From positions 458,183 to 522,182 of the forward strand of contig NZ_JAKIKY010000001.1 in assembly GCF_023349185.1 (NCBI RefSeq): a DNA stretch of 64,000 nucleotides. Reading direction: 5' to 3'. How positions within the stretch are numbered: the stretch's first letter is position 1; every line of letters begins with the position of its first letter. Shown here piece after piece: positions 7,875-17,175 of this stretch. The stretch is from Shewanella aquimarina. GTDB taxonomy: Bacteria; Pseudomonadota; Gammaproteobacteria; Enterobacterales; Shewanellaceae. Both the position numbers and the translations under genes were made by a program. Below the pieces are notes generated by a model. The model saw nothing but the letters and a program-made list of their open reading frames with translations, was not told the DNA's origin and searched no databases.

Positions 7875-9365
7875 ATGAAAAGCATCAGACAATGGACTTT
7901 GCTCCTGCTCATTGCCCTTTCACAGTCACTGCTTACCCCTTCGGTGTCGGCACTCGAACGGGCAGAAGACGCTGTTCAGGAGATCCAATTTAGCGACGCC
8001 GAGCTGGCACAGATGCTGGCCCCTATCGCCCTGTATCCCGACAGCCTACTCACCCACATCTTGATCGCCTCCACCTATCCACTAGAGGTGGTGCAGGCCA
8101 ATCGCTGGCGCAACAAACACAAGTCGTTAGCAGGCGCCGAGGCGGTTAACCGCGCAGAGAAACAGGACTGGGATCCCAGCGTTACCGCCTTGGTCGCCTT
8201 TCCCGATCTGCTGCAACGCCTGAGTGATGATCTCGAGTGGACCCAGAAGCTGGGCGACGCCTTCTTGCAAGACGAGGGCCGGGTGCTGGACAGCATTCAG
8301 CGCCTGAGACAGCAGGCCGAACGCGCCAACGCCTTCGACGAGATGGAGAATATGAAGGTGACTAAGGTCAACCGCCAAATCGTCATCGAGCCTGTACAGC
8401 GTGAGGTGATCTATGTGCCTTACTATGACACCCGAGTGGTCTACGGTCATTGGCACTGGTACAACTATCCGCCTGTATATTGGGCCTATCCGCCCCGTTA
8501 CAGCCGATACTATCCTGGTCATATTTCGGGCCACTTCTACTTCAACAGTGGCATACACATTAGCTTTAACTATTTCTTCAGCGCCTTTAGCTGGCACAAG
8601 CGTCATATCGTGGTGACCCATCACCATCATACGACCCGCTACCGTCCACATAACCGAATCGTGACCAGCAGCGGCGCCCAACGTTGGCACCACAAGCCGG
8701 TGCACAGACACGGGGTGGCGTATCGCTCGCCTAAGGTTAAGGCCCGCTATGACAAGTATCGCCCTAACCGCTATGACGTGAAACATCACAGCAGTGTGGA
8801 GCGCTATTCCAACTCGAATAAGGCTAAGCCGAGTCAGGGTAAACACTACAACGCGGCGCAGATCCAGGCGCGCCGCGAGCAGAACTTCCGCCACAAGCTG
8901 AGTGATGCACGCGGCCAGAATGACCGTCATCAGGACGGGCACAAGGCGCAGACCAAGTACTATGAGAAGCGCGACAGGCTCAGCCTGAAAGATAGGGCTA
9001 ACCACTCATCCAGTACGAAAGCCAATAACAGGGCTAAAGACTGGAACAAGGATAGGCGCCATCAGCCAGTCAAGAGCCATCAGCGCGAGGTCAAAAGCCA
9101 TCAGCCCAAACAGTATCAGCGAGAGATGAAGAGCCATCAGCGAGAAGTGAAGAGTCATCAACCGACTAAGAGCCATCAACCGACTAAGAACCATCAGCGT
9201 GAAAGGAGTCATCAGCCCCAGAGCTATCAAAGAGAGAGGAGCCATCAGCCCCAGAGCTATCAAAGAGAGAGGAGCCATCAGCAGGTGAAGAGCCATCAGA
9301 CCAATAATGGTCGCGGCGCCTCATCTCACAACCAACAGGGCCGAACTAAGCAACGTGATAACTAA
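7875..9365 (+). CDS. DUF3300 secreted protein with His/Gln-rich repeat tail
   Basis: 496 aa with a signal peptide. Residues about 40-270 match the DUF3300 pattern: LAPIALYPDSLLTHILIAST, NRWRNKH, WDPSVTALVAFPDLL, REVIYVPYYDTRVVYGHW. The rest is very basic and disordered: HHHHTTRYRP, then about 90 residues of SHQ repeats (KSHQREVKSHQ, RSHQPQSYQRE). The biochemical role is unknown. A histidine-rich basic tail could bind metals or anionic polymers (inference). An upstream PhoP-like box suggests envelope-stress or cation control. Confidence 0.85.
   Translation: MKSIRQWTLLLLIALSQSLLTPSVSALERAEDAVQEIQFSDAELAQMLAPIALYPDSLLTHILIASTYPLEVVQANRWRNKHKSLAGAEAVNRAEKQDWDPSVTALVAFPDLLQRLSDDLEWTQKLGDAFLQDEGRVLDSIQRLRQQAERANAFDEMENMKVTKVNRQIVIEPVQREVIYVPYYDTRVVYGHWHWYNYPPVYWAYPPRYSRYYPGHISGHFYFNSGIHISFNYFFSAFSWHKRHIVVTHHHHTTRYRPHNRIVTSSGAQRWHHKPVHRHGVAYRSPKVKARYDKYRPNRYDVKHHSSVERYSNSNKAKPSQGKHYNAAQIQARREQNFRHKLSDARGQNDRHQDGHKAQTKYYEKRDRLSLKDRANHSSSTKANNRAKDWNKDRRHQPVKSHQREVKSHQPKQYQREMKSHQREVKSHQPTKSHQPTKNHQRERSHQPQSYQRERSHQPQSYQRERSHQQVKSHQTNNGRGASSHNQQGRTKQRDN
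9060..9300 (+). repeat. SHQ-encoding tandem repeat tract
   Basis: Repeating 12- to 33-bp units around AGCCATCAG encode SHQ motifs. The clearest is a 33-bp unit beginning at 9211 and repeated almost exactly from 9244. Recent duplication is likely there, and the older units are more diverged. Confidence 0.85.
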
Positions 9366-9422
9366 GCGGTAAGTCGCTAAATAGCTAAGAGGGAGCTCGC
9401 CTACGTAAAGAGCAAGCATTAA

Positions 9423-9452
9423 GGCGGTGACAATCACCGCCGTCACTTTTTT
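9423..9452 (+). terminator. Rho-independent terminator after the DUF3300 gene
   Basis: The stem GGCGGTGA/TCACCGCC (9423-9430/9434-9441) has a CAA loop and is followed by GTCAC and six T. Confidence 0.75.
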
Positions 9453-9485
9453 CGAATCAGTTCAGCAATACTCGGATCTCGCACC

Positions 9486-9998
9486 TTAATCTACCAGCCT
9501 AGGCCGCCACGGCAAGCCATAGAAACGATAGTAGCCCACCAGATTACTGCCGATAAACAGCAGCTCCATCAACACTGCCGTCGGTGATCCCGCCAGATAA
9601 TTGTTCACCAGCCAGATACTGGTTCCCACTATCATCAACTGCCGCAGCCGCTGATCGCTTCGACAAAAGGCGGCGATTGTCTGGGTGCAGCTGCCGGCAA
9701 AACTGATAAGGCTCAAGGGACCGGCAAAGGTAAGCAGGGCTATCAGGCTATTGATACTCAGAAACAGCCAGAGCAACCGCCTCGAATGGCTGAAAACCGT
9801 CACCAGATAGCGAATAGCGGCCACTAGCATCAGCCCTGCGGCCGTCCATTGTGACAGGAGGGCAAAGTGCAGGCTGCTCAGTATCCCCGACAGCGCGAGA
9901 CAGAGCACTATATGGCGCTTGTGCTTGAATTGAAAAGAGAGAATGTCTGTCACTATGGCTATTGCGATCAGACACTGGGACAGGAAAAATACCGACAT
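9486..9998 (-). CDS. YgjV-family inner-membrane protein
   Basis: 170 aa with five to six hydrophobic segments. The pattern (VAAIRYLVTVFSHSRR, WLVNNYLAGSPTAVLMELLFIGSNLVGYYRF) matches the YgjV family of unknown function. ATG 9998 (MSVFFLSQ) with AGG six bases upstream is favoured over ATG 10064, which lacks a Shine-Dalgarno and adds a non-hydrophobic 22-residue head. It lies downstream of, and in the same direction as, the Crp-like gene. Confidence 0.72.
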   Translation of the reverse strand: MSVFFLSQCLIAIAIVTDILSFQFKHKRHIVLCLALSGILSSLHFALLSQWTAAGLMLVAAIRYLVTVFSHSRRLLWLFLSINSLIALLTFAGPLSLISFAGSCTQTIAAFCRSDQRLRQLMIVGTSIWLVNNYLAGSPTAVLMELLFIGSNLVGYYRFYGLPWRPRLVD

Positions 9999-10112
9999 AT
10001 ACAACCTAAATTTCAGCAAGCTAAAGATGGCGGCAGTATGTCGCAGGCTGTCGATGCGGCGCATTAACTTAAGATAAGTCGAGGCGATTTTACGGCATTT
10101 ACCTCGCTAAAC

Positions 10113-10691
10113 TCAGGCCAGCCTGGCCTTGAGACGCGACAGGCTCACGGGCGTGATGCCGATATAGCGCGCGAGTTGTAGGTTACTCAGTCGCTCGACC
10201 CACATAGGCCTGTGGTTGACCAGATAGAGGTATCTCTCCTCCGGCCGTTTAAGCAGCAGGAAGGCCTCCTTCTCCTCCTTATAAAGCAGCTGCTGGCTCA
10301 GCAATGCAATCAGCACAGGCTGCCAGCTGGCCTGCTTAAGCTGCGCGAGGGAGAAGCGCACTAAAGTCACATCTGTCGCCGCCTCAAGCTGATAGGGCGC
10401 CACATCACAGGTCAGCAGGCTGTGGTAGAGCAGGCAGAGCTCACCCTCGAAATAAAACTCTTTCGAAAACAAACCGCCACAATCGCCATAATGCTGTGCG
10501 CCCAATATGCCATCGACGATGTAATAGCCATGCTCCTGGCAAGCCCCCTGGTGCAGTAGTATCTCCCCTCTGGGCGCTCGAATGCATTTGGCTAGGCTTA
10601 GCGCCTCAGTGCATTCATCATCCCCCAGTCCAAGCAGGCGAAGACACTCGCCAAAACTTGTCAGGGCATCTTTCACCAATCTCTGTGCCAC
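10113..10691 (-). CDS. Crp/Fnr-family transcriptional regulator
   Basis: 192 aa. An N-terminal cyclic-nucleotide-binding-type barrel (APRGEILLHQGACQEHGYYIVDG) lacks the conserved cAMP-contacting arginine pattern of CRP. The C-terminal helix-turn-helix (LARYIGITPVSLSRLKARL) fits small one-component regulators such as those controlling adjacent oxidoreductases. It is divergently transcribed from the antibiotic-biosynthesis-monooxygenase-like gene 168 bp away, its likely target (inference). No Fnr-type cysteine cluster is present. Confidence 0.83.
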   Translation of the reverse strand: MAQRLVKDALTSFGECLRLLGLGDDECTEALSLAKCIRAPRGEILLHQGACQEHGYYIVDGILGAQHYGDCGGLFSKEFYFEGELCLLYHSLLTCDVAPYQLEAATDVTLVRFSLAQLKQASWQPVLIALLSQQLLYKEEKEAFLLLKRPEERYLYLVNHRPMWVERLSNLQLARYIGITPVSLSRLKARLA

Positions 10692-10859
10692 TTAGCCTCC
10701 TCGGCGATCTGTTAAGGCAGTGATGATAACACTCCCTGACGGCCCTGAATAACCAACAGCATATCAATACAATGCCTACTTTAAGCCGCAGCCTTTTTTG
10801 GGCTAGACTCTGAGTTCACTCGTAATTTTACTTAGTTTTTAGCCAGCGGAGAGCCACAG

Positions 10860-11210
10860 ATGTCAACACGCGTATTTGTCATAGCCCAGTTTCGCCCCAA
10901 GGCGGGAAAAGCCGCCGAACTCTTCGAGGTGCTCAAGGCGCTCGAGCCAGATTCACTGCGGGAACAGGGATGCATTCAGTACATTCTTACCCGCCAGATA
11001 GACCATCCGAGTGCCAGCCGCACAGACTATCCTATCGTCTTCAACGAGATCTGGACCGATGGCGAGAGCTGGGCGGCACATGGCCGCCGCCAGCAAATTC
11101 AGCACTTCTTCGAGACTCAGGTCAGCGCTCCCGACGGCCTGGTGGATGATGCCATAGTGACCGCCTATACCGACGAGGGCTATGAGTACGACGCGCCGGT
11201 ATTTGCCTGA
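10860..11210 (+). CDS. antibiotic biosynthesis monooxygenase (ABM)-domain protein
   Basis: 116 aa with a dimeric alpha/beta ferredoxin-like ABM fold: RVFVIAQFRPKAGKAAELFEVLKAL, EQGCIQYIL, IVFNEIWTDGESWAAHGR. Small cofactor-free enzymes of this type oxidise quinols or act as heme-degrading or general quinone monooxygenases. The substrate here is unknown. The start is preceded by AGCGGAGAG. It ends at a bidirectional terminator shared with the convergent metalloprotease gene. Confidence 0.8.
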   Translation: MSTRVFVIAQFRPKAGKAAELFEVLKALEPDSLREQGCIQYILTRQIDHPSASRTDYPIVFNEIWTDGESWAAHGRRQQIQHFFETQVSAPDGLVDDAIVTAYTDEGYEYDAPVFA

Positions 11211-11230
11211 ACAGCATATTCAGCGACATA

Positions 11231-11258
11231 AAAAAACGCAGCCTAGGCTGCGTTTTTT
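11231..11258. terminator. perfect palindromic bidirectional terminator
   Basis: A(6) CGCAGCCTAGGCTGCG T(6). The stem is fully self-complementary and separates convergent genes. Confidence 0.9.
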
Positions 11259-11272
11259 AAAGCTGTAACGTT

Positions 11273-12349
11273 TTAGTTAGCCACGCCTGTGGCCGCCAGA
11301 TTTTGCGCCGACCAGAGAGTCACGCGGGCCTGACTGTCGAGGCCATTTACCATGCGTGCCACCTGATCTTGGGTGAAGTTGGCATATTGGTCTGAATAGG
11401 CCATGAAGTTCTGCCAGTTGATGGTCTGCCCCATACAGTTGACTATGCCGCCATCGCCTGGATTCATCTGCCAGCTGTTTTGCTGCGGGGTATCGCAGTT
11501 CTCATCCCCAGAGGTATCGCAGCGTCGCTCGAAACCGCGCTTACAACCTCCCTCGAAGGTATGGATCAGATCCAGGAAGTGGCCAAACTCATGGGTCAAC
11601 ACAGAGCGGAAATTCTCATCGGTATTGCTGCCAAGATAGGCACCGTTGTAGGTCACACGGGCCAGGCCCTCGTCAGACATAGTGGTATCCGGGTACCAGG
11701 CCACCCCAGAGTTATTGGTCACGCCATCGGCATAGAGATCGTTCTGAATGTAGACATTCATGTACTTGTAGTTATCCCAGTGATCCCGCTTCACGTCCGA
11801 GCTGGAATAGTTACCCGCCCCGGACGACGCCGGATGATAGACGATCCCCGAGGTGGGATTGCCATCGGGATCGATACTGGCTAGGCGAAACTCGATATTC
11901 AGCGCCTGCTTCACCCCCTGGAACTCGGCATCTATGTCGGCAAAGTCGGCGGTTTGTCCCTGAAAATCTTCGTTGGTCTTGTTCAGCGCATCGATGATCA
12001 CCGCATCTGTCACCGTCTTACCGTTAAACTGGCTGCCGTACACATGGAAAACCACGGGGATCACGTAGCTTGGGGTCGCCGACAAGGCCAGCGCCGCGGG
12101 GGTATCTCCCGTCGAGGCGCTATCGTCAACCGGTTTAGCCATGGCACGCTTACGCTCAAACAACTTGGCATGGCGGGCCTTGGCCTCAGCCTCTGCGGCC
12201 GGGAAATTACGATAATGCTGAGCGTTGATCTCCCCCGCCTTACAATGGTCGGCGGCAAATTCCGGCTGCTTGGCGCTAACGCCGGTACCGGCGGTTAACA
12301 GAGCGGCCAAGATAGATAGGGTCAATTTGTTGGTCATGTTATTCGTCAC
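11273..12349 (-). CDS. secreted zinc metalloprotease, M43 (pappalysin/cytophagalysin) family
   Basis: 358 aa. The signal peptide ends near GTGVSA. A propeptide-like segment to about 90 is followed by the catalytic domain starting YVIPVVFHVYG. The zinc motif is HEFGHFLDLIH, with the third histidine at the usual distance; the family's usual glycine at the eighth position is aspartate here. The Met-turn is NFMAYSD. Paired cysteines (GGCKRGFERRCDTSGDENCDTP, NCMGQ) fit the disulfides of secreted M43 enzymes. Probable role is extracellular protein digestion. A full Met-zincin active site is visible. Confidence 0.9.
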   Translation of the reverse strand: MTNNMTNKLTLSILAALLTAGTGVSAKQPEFAADHCKAGEINAQHYRNFPAAEAEAKARHAKLFERKRAMAKPVDDSASTGDTPAALALSATPSYVIPVVFHVYGSQFNGKTVTDAVIIDALNKTNEDFQGQTADFADIDAEFQGVKQALNIEFRLASIDPDGNPTSGIVYHPASSGAGNYSSSDVKRDHWDNYKYMNVYIQNDLYADGVTNNSGVAWYPDTTMSDEGLARVTYNGAYLGSNTDENFRSVLTHEFGHFLDLIHTFEGGCKRGFERRCDTSGDENCDTPQQNSWQMNPGDGGIVNCMGQTINWQNFMAYSDQYANFTQDQVARMVNGLDSQARVTLWSAQNLAATGVAN

Positions 12350-12866
12350 TCTTATTGTTAGTGTGTGGGTAAATCACCTTTCCCTGGCGTATTCGTTTCC
12401 CTCTATTTGAATAACAACATTACCTATCGAGATAAAATATTCTGTATACAATATACTCAAATAAAATTAAGAGTAAACCCAAATGTGAATATTTTGTAAA
12501 ATACGAATCACACCGATGGCACTCGCTAGCGACGCTTAGGTCGCTGCTTACCACAAAGATAAAAAACTAAAAATTGCTCGAATAAGCAAAGGGATATATT
12601 GATGAGATATAGCAGGCTAACGAGCCGTTAGCCTTTGCCAAGTATAAATTTATCCATCTGATTTGATTTAGAAAACTGCATTGAACGAATCTGTTATCCT
12701 TCAAACAAAGTCGCTTTTAGCGCTCTTTCAAAAAAGGTGCCACGAATCCCCCAAAATAGGGCTAATGGGCGAATGAATTGACCGAGACGGCTGGCTAAAC
12801 CCTAACAGCAAAGCTAAACCCTAACAGCAAGCTAAGCCGTTATAGCCAACCACCATCGAATCGGCC
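12350..12866. other. 517-bp intergenic region with short repeats, no gene
   Basis: It is AT-rich next to the protease start (promoter region). It also holds a perfect hairpin GGCTAACG/CGTTAGCC (12615-12622/12626-12633) with only a short T-run, and a 19-bp-period duplication of GCTAAACCCTAACAGCA at 12794 and 12813. No ORF or known RNA is recognised. Confidence 0.6.
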
Positions 12867-13652
12867 CTAGTACCCCGTCTGGTCGCCAGCCCTGGCCCTT
12901 AGCAGTTTAAACTTATGAAAGCCCAGATTTCTCAGCCTTTGCAGATCGAAGTCTATCATCCCTTGCATCTCACGGGCCTTAAGATCTTGGGAGCACTTAA
13001 ACTCGCCCCCCTGCCCCTTATTAAACTTAGAGATAGACTTGTAACAGATGCGCGCCGGGCAGGTGTAGGCACAACCTGCATTGGCAAACAAACGAATGCG
13101 ATCTTTCTGCGCCAAGGCCGCCAAGAAGGCCTCATCATCATTGAGCACCATAGGCAGTACCAGGGTATCGTACAGGCCAAAGGCTTCCTCGATCTGCTCT
13201 GGTTTAAGCAAGTTTTTAATCACACTCGCCTCTATATCATAGTCCGGGTACTCCTGCTTGATCCAGTAGGCCAGATCATCGTTTGTGCAGATAATCGAGT
13301 TGCGTTTGTGATGATATTTGGCAAACAGGGGGCGATTGGCGTCGAACTCTTCCTTGGTGGCAAAGTGGTTGGTAAAGGGGATCCTGAGCCCGATTCCATG
13401 ATCGGCCAGCAGACCCGTATCCCGCTCGGACAGCTGGCGCATCAGATAAAAACGTCCGCCATATAGGGTCGATGGCTCGACGAAACCAAACACGCTCTCT
13501 ACCTGCCCAAGGGGCACCGCGGCAAAGTGTTGTTTAAGAAACTTAATCACCGACTGATGATCCGCCTTGCCCCGCGCGGAGATGGTATAGGTACTCTTGG
13601 GGGTATTGCTCTCGGGGGTATTGGTCTCGCAGCTCTCTGGCTTATCACTCAT
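12867..13652 (-). CDS. U32-like TIM-barrel protein of unknown function
   Basis: 261 aa, cytosolic. The pattern IICTNDDLAYWIKQEYPDYDIEASVIK, YDTLVLPMVLNDDEAFLAAL, then IRLFANAGCAYTCPARICY resembles U32-peptidase-like barrels, in which a strand ending in N-x-x-C-x-x-x-C-P precedes a metal or cluster site. Visible cysteines are C in NAGC, C in TCP, C in RICY and a downstream C in FKCSQ; four could ligate an Fe-S cluster (inference). I do not recognise a named family. An N-terminal Ser/Thr/Pro-rich stretch is probably disordered. Confidence 0.6.
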   Translation of the reverse strand: MSDKPESCETNTPESNTPKSTYTISARGKADHQSVIKFLKQHFAAVPLGQVESVFGFVEPSTLYGGRFYLMRQLSERDTGLLADHGIGLRIPFTNHFATKEEFDANRPLFAKYHHKRNSIICTNDDLAYWIKQEYPDYDIEASVIKNLLKPEQIEEAFGLYDTLVLPMVLNDDEAFLAALAQKDRIRLFANAGCAYTCPARICYKSISKFNKGQGGEFKCSQDLKAREMQGMIDFDLQRLRNLGFHKFKLLRARAGDQTGY

Positions 13653-13750
13653 ATCATTGCTTCGTTAACCTTTAGATAACAAAACAATATAAAGCTATGC
13701 CTCCCAGACCACTATGACACAGATCAAATAGCGACCCGTCCCACCTCGAC

Positions 13751-13780
13751 ATAAAAAAACGCAGCCATTGGCTGCGTTTT
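13751..13780 (-). terminator. Rho-independent terminator of the nqr operon
   Basis: The stem AACGCAGCC/GGCTGCGTT is followed by a T-run on the minus strand, 20 bp past the nqrF stop. Confidence 0.85.
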
Positions 13781-13799
13781 ATCTTAGAAAGACTCAGGA

Positions 13800-15017
13800 T
13801 TAATCGCCGAAGTCATCCAGTAGTATGTTTTCCTGTTCAACCCCTAAGCTTTCCAGCATGTTGATCACCGAGGAGTTCATGATCGGTGGGCCACACATGT
13901 AGAACTCACAGTCTTCCGGCGCCTTGTGATTCTTCAGGTAGTTCTCATAAAGGACGTTATGGATAAAGCCCGTGTAACCGTCCCAGTTATCCTCGGGAAG
14001 CGGATCCGACAGCGCCACATGCCACTCGAAGTTGTCATTTTCCGCCGCCAGCGCGTCGAACTCCTCCTGATAGAAGATCTCACGGCGTGAACGGGCACCG
14101 TACCAGAAGGTCATCTTACGCTTGGTCTGCTCACCCTTTAGCTGGTTAAAGATATGGGAGCGCATCGGTGCCATACCTGCACCACCACCGATGAACACCA
14201 TCTCGGCGTCTGTCTCCTTAACGAAAAACTCACCAAATGGCCCAGAGATAATCACCTTATCGCCAGCCTTGAGGTTAAAGATGTAGGAAGACATCTTGCC
14301 CGGTGGCAGGCCTTCAGAAGGTGGCGTGGCGATACGCACGTTCAGCATGATCACCCCTTTCTCATCCGGGTAATTAGCCATAGAGTAGGCACGCAGCACA
14401 TCTTCATTTACGCTAGAGACCAGATCGAACAAGCCATACTTTTCCCAGTCGTCACGGTACTCGGTCGGAATATCGAAGTCGCTATATTTCACCTCATGAG
14501 CCGGCGCTTCAATTTGAATATAACCGCCCGCCTTGAACTTAACATCTTCCCCTTCGGGCAGCTTGAGCAGCAGCTCCTTGATAAAGGTGGCCTGGTTATC
14601 GTTAGAGATCACCTCACACTGCCACTTCTTGACGCCGAAGATCTCCTCTTCCAGCTCAAGTTCCATGTCGGTCTTCACCGCCACCTGACAAGCCAGACGA
14701 CAGCCCTCTTTGGCCTCTTTCTTGTTGATATGGTCGCGCTCGGTAGGCAGGATATCGCCGCCACCCGACTTAACCTTCACCCGGCACTGACCGCAGGTAC
14801 CACCGCCACCACAGGCTGAAGGAATAAAGATATCCTTGCTCGCCAGGGCTCCCAGTAGCTTGTCACCTGCCGCCGTGGTTATGCTCTTGTCATCATCATC
14901 GTTGATGCGGATGCTCACGTCACCGTTGATCACCAGCTTGCTCTTGGCGACTAAAATCACCATCACCAGCACACACACCACTATGGTGAACATGCCTATG
15001 CCTATTGCCATTTCCAT
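13800..15017 (-). CDS. nqrF: Na+-translocating NADH:quinone reductase subunit F
   Basis: 405 aa. One N-terminal TM (about 4-25) is followed by a 2Fe-2S ferredoxin domain ([10 protein letters not shown] plus a later C in GCRLAC), then an FAD/NADH-binding reductase domain: RAYSMANYP for [16 protein letters not shown] for NADH and a C-terminal MCGPPIMN. It oxidises NADH and feeds electrons into the Nqr complex. It is the last gene of nqrABCDEF, 41 bp after nqrE. Confidence 0.98.
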   Translation of the reverse strand: MEMAIGIGMFTIVVCVLVMVILVAKSKLVINGDVSIRINDDDDKSITTAAGDKLLGALASKDIFIPSACGGGGTCGQCRVKVKSGGGDILPTERDHINKKEAKEGCRLACQVAVKTDMELELEEEIFGVKKWQCEVISNDNQATFIKELLLKLPEGEDVKFKAGGYIQIEAPAHEVKYSDFDIPTEYRDDWEKYGLFDLVSSVNEDVLRAYSMANYPDEKGVIMLNVRIATPPSEGLPPGKMSSYIFNLKAGDKVIISGPFGEFFVKETDAEMVFIGGGAGMAPMRSHIFNQLKGEQTKRKMTFWYGARSRREIFYQEEFDALAAENDNFEWHVALSDPLPEDNWDGYTGFIHNVLYENYLKNHKAPEDCEFYMCGPPIMNSSVINMLESLGVEQENILLDDFGD

Positions 15018-15058
15018 CTAATAACCCTTTTCTTAATGCACTGACACTAGCACGCCAC

Positions 15059-15667
15059 TTACAGCGAGATGCCGGAGAAAGACATAAAGCCTAATGCCAT
15101 CAGGCCCGTGGTAATAAAGGTGATACCCACACCTTGCAGCCCCGCCGGAATGGCGTGAAACTTCATCCGCTCACGCAGTCCCGCCAGCAGCACGATGGCC
15201 ATCGCCCAGCCAAAGCCTGAACCGGTCGCAAACACCACAGACTCACCCAGGGTGTAGTCACGGTTCGCCATGAAGATCACCCCGGCGAAGATGGCGCAGT
15301 TAACCGTTAGCAACGGCAGGAAGATCCCCAGGCTGTCATACAAGCTGGGAATATACTTATCCAGAAACATCTCCAGGATCTGTACCAGAGCCGCGATCAC
15401 CCCGATGAAGGTGATGAGCTTGAGATAGCTCAGGTCCAGCTCGGGATAACCCGCCCAGGCCAGTGCGCCAGGGGCCAACACCTTGGAGTAGATCATCTGG
15501 TTCAGCGGCACCGCCAGAGTCATCACCACGATAACCGCAATCCCCAGACCGAAGGAGGTCGACACCTTCTTCGACACGGCCAGGAAGGTACACATGCCCA
15601 TGAAGAAAGAGAGCGCCATGTTGTCGATAAAAACGGCCTGAACAAATAGATTGATATAGTGTTCCAT
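15059..15667 (-). CDS. nqrE: Na+-translocating NADH:quinone reductase subunit E
   Basis: 202 aa, six TM helices ([32 protein letters not shown]). The conserved half-channel cysteines (GMC, NCAIFAG) pair with NqrD's to hold the intramembrane iron centre. The start at 15667 is the family start. An in-frame upstream ATG at 15697 would add ten residues overlapping nqrD and is not favoured. Confidence 0.97.
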   Translation of the reverse strand: MEHYINLFVQAVFIDNMALSFFMGMCTFLAVSKKVSTSFGLGIAVIVVMTLAVPLNQMIYSKVLAPGALAWAGYPELDLSYLKLITFIGVIAALVQILEMFLDKYIPSLYDSLGIFLPLLTVNCAIFAGVIFMANRDYTLGESVVFATGSGFGWAMAIVLLAGLRERMKFHAIPAGLQGVGITFITTGLMALGFMSFSGISL

Positions 15668-15671
15668 AGCC

Positions 15672-16295
15672 TTAACCTCGCTTACGCTGGATAACATTGA
15701 TGGCCCAGATCAGTAAGCCAATCAGGAAGAATGCACTAGGCGGCAACTTGAACATCTCGTTGGCCAGGTACCAGCCATCGTTCTCCACCGTCTTTAAGAT
15801 CTCGTGACCAAACAGGGTGCCGGCACCTAACAGCTCACGCACGAAGGCGACGCTGAGCAGGATAACGCCATAGCCCATGGCATTACCCATGGCATCTACC
15901 ACCGCCAGATGCGGCGGCATCTTCATGGCGAAGGCTTCGGCGCGGCCCATGATGATACAGTTGGTGATGATCAGCCCCACAAATACCGACAGCTGACGCG
16001 ACAGCTCATAGGCCACGTCCTGCAGCACCATGTCGACGATGATCACCAATGAGGCGATAACAGTCATCTGAGCGATGATGCGCACGCTGTTAGGAATAAA
16101 GTTACGGATGCTGGAGATGATCAGGTTGGAGAAGACCAACACGAAGGTCACCGCCAGGGTCATCACCAATGCGGTCTGCATCGAGTTGCTCACCGCCAGC
16201 GCCGAACAGACCCCAAGCACCTGCATGGCCACGGGGTTATTGGCGAAAATCGGGCCGGTTAGAATGTCCCGGGTCGCCGTCATACTCTTACTCAT
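15672..16295 (-). CDS. nqrD: Na+-translocating NADH:quinone reductase subunit D
   Basis: 207 aa, six TM helices. [18 protein letters not shown] and [14 protein letters not shown] carry the two conserved cysteines matching NqrE, its inverted-topology paralogue. It is four bases from nqrE and two bases from nqrC, so the genes are translationally coupled. Confidence 0.97.
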   Translation of the reverse strand: MSKSMTATRDILTGPIFANNPVAMQVLGVCSALAVSNSMQTALVMTLAVTFVLVFSNLIISSIRNFIPNSVRIIAQMTVIASLVIIVDMVLQDVAYELSRQLSVFVGLIITNCIIMGRAEAFAMKMPPHLAVVDAMGNAMGYGVILLSVAFVRELLGAGTLFGHEILKTVENDGWYLANEMFKLPPSAFFLIGLLIWAINVIQRKRG

Positions 16296-16296
16296 C

Positions 16297-17067
16297 TTAA
16301 ACCTCCGACGCTTTTAGCTTGTGAAGGAAGGTCTGATAACCTTCGACCCCGAACCAGAACTGCATGGCACGCTGTACGCCGCGTCCCGTCATGGTCGCGC
16401 CGCTCACCGCGTCAACGCCATGAAGATCGCCCGCCTTAGCGCCGCCCTTGACCACCTTGAAGGAGACCTGCCCCTTCTCGTCAAACAGCTGCTTGCCCTT
16501 AAGCTTGTCGGTCCAGGCCGTATCGTCGAGGAAGTCGCCGATGCCAGGTGTCTCACCATGCTCGTAGAAGACCACGTTTTCTATGGTGTTCAGATCCGGC
16601 TTGAGCGCCACATAACCATAGATGATCGACCAGAGCCCCTTGCCATAGATAGGCAGCACCACGGCGTGCAGCTCGCCCTTGTCGTCAAACACCTTGAACA
16701 CGCGGGCCTGATTGGCGCGGGTCTTGATTTTGGCGATATCTTTCTTCGGCTTGCTCGAGGTCTGCGGATTAATAGCCGCCATACGATCGTCGAAATCCAG
16801 CACGTTCGCCTGGCTATCGATAACCCCAGTGTCCAGCTCCACCAGCAGAGGCTTCACAGACTGCTCGAAGATGGCGCGAAAATCTTTGTCGCCGCTGATG
16901 TCGATATCGGCGGCCAGCAAGACGTTGCGCTTGAGCTCGTCGCGCTTCTTCACCAACTTACGTTCTTTGAGTACCTCGGCCGTTCCTGTGATCATAAAAG
17001 AACAAGAGAGGCAGAGGACGAGTGTGAAGATCATGGTCCCCACAACGGTATCTTTCTTAAATGCCAT
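16297..17067 (-). CDS. nqrC: Na+-translocating NADH:quinone reductase subunit C
   Basis: 256 aa with one N-terminal TM. The FMN-attachment motif [16 protein letters not shown] (SGATMT) accepts covalently bound FMN through threonine, added by ApbE. The periplasmic domain links NqrB and NqrD/E. Unlike the usual arrangement, nqrB and nqrC are separated by 108 bp that holds a possible small ORF whose TAA overlaps this ATG (TAATG). Confidence 0.97.
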   Translation of the reverse strand: MAFKKDTVVGTMIFTLVLCLSCSFMITGTAEVLKERKLVKKRDELKRNVLLAADIDISGDKDFRAIFEQSVKPLLVELDTGVIDSQANVLDFDDRMAAINPQTSSKPKKDIAKIKTRANQARVFKVFDDKGELHAVVLPIYGKGLWSIIYGYVALKPDLNTIENVVFYEHGETPGIGDFLDDTAWTDKLKGKQLFDEKGQVSFKVVKGGAKAGDLHGVDAVSGATMTGRGVQRAMQFWFGVEGYQTFLHKLKASEV

Positions 17068-17165
17068 TAGCGTTGCTTCTCCATAGTGGCGCGCTCTCTG
17101 GAACGACGAAACAAAAAGGATGCGAAGATTGACGACCAGAGGTTGGCGGTCTGGATCCTTAACAT
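17067..17165 (-). CDS. possible 32-codon ORF between nqrB and nqrC
   Basis: MLRIQTANLWSSIFASFLFR then RSRERATMEKQR. It starts 10 bp after the nqrB stop and its TAA shares one base with the nqrC ATG, a typical coupled arrangement. No good Shine-Dalgarno precedes it. The segment ANLWSSIF faintly resembles ANLWAPLF near the NqrB C-terminus, so a decayed duplication is an alternative. A translated leader that couples nqrC translation is also possible. Confidence 0.3.
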   Translation of the reverse strand: MLRIQTANLWSSIFASFLFRRSRERATMEKQR

Positions 17166-17175
17166 ATGTTCTGAC

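Noticed and set aside
8127..9005. 292-codon minus-strand ORF within the DUF3300 gene
   Set aside because: Exact antisense of a well-supported gene; Val/Leu/Ile-rich composition mirrors the His/Arg codons of the sense strand.
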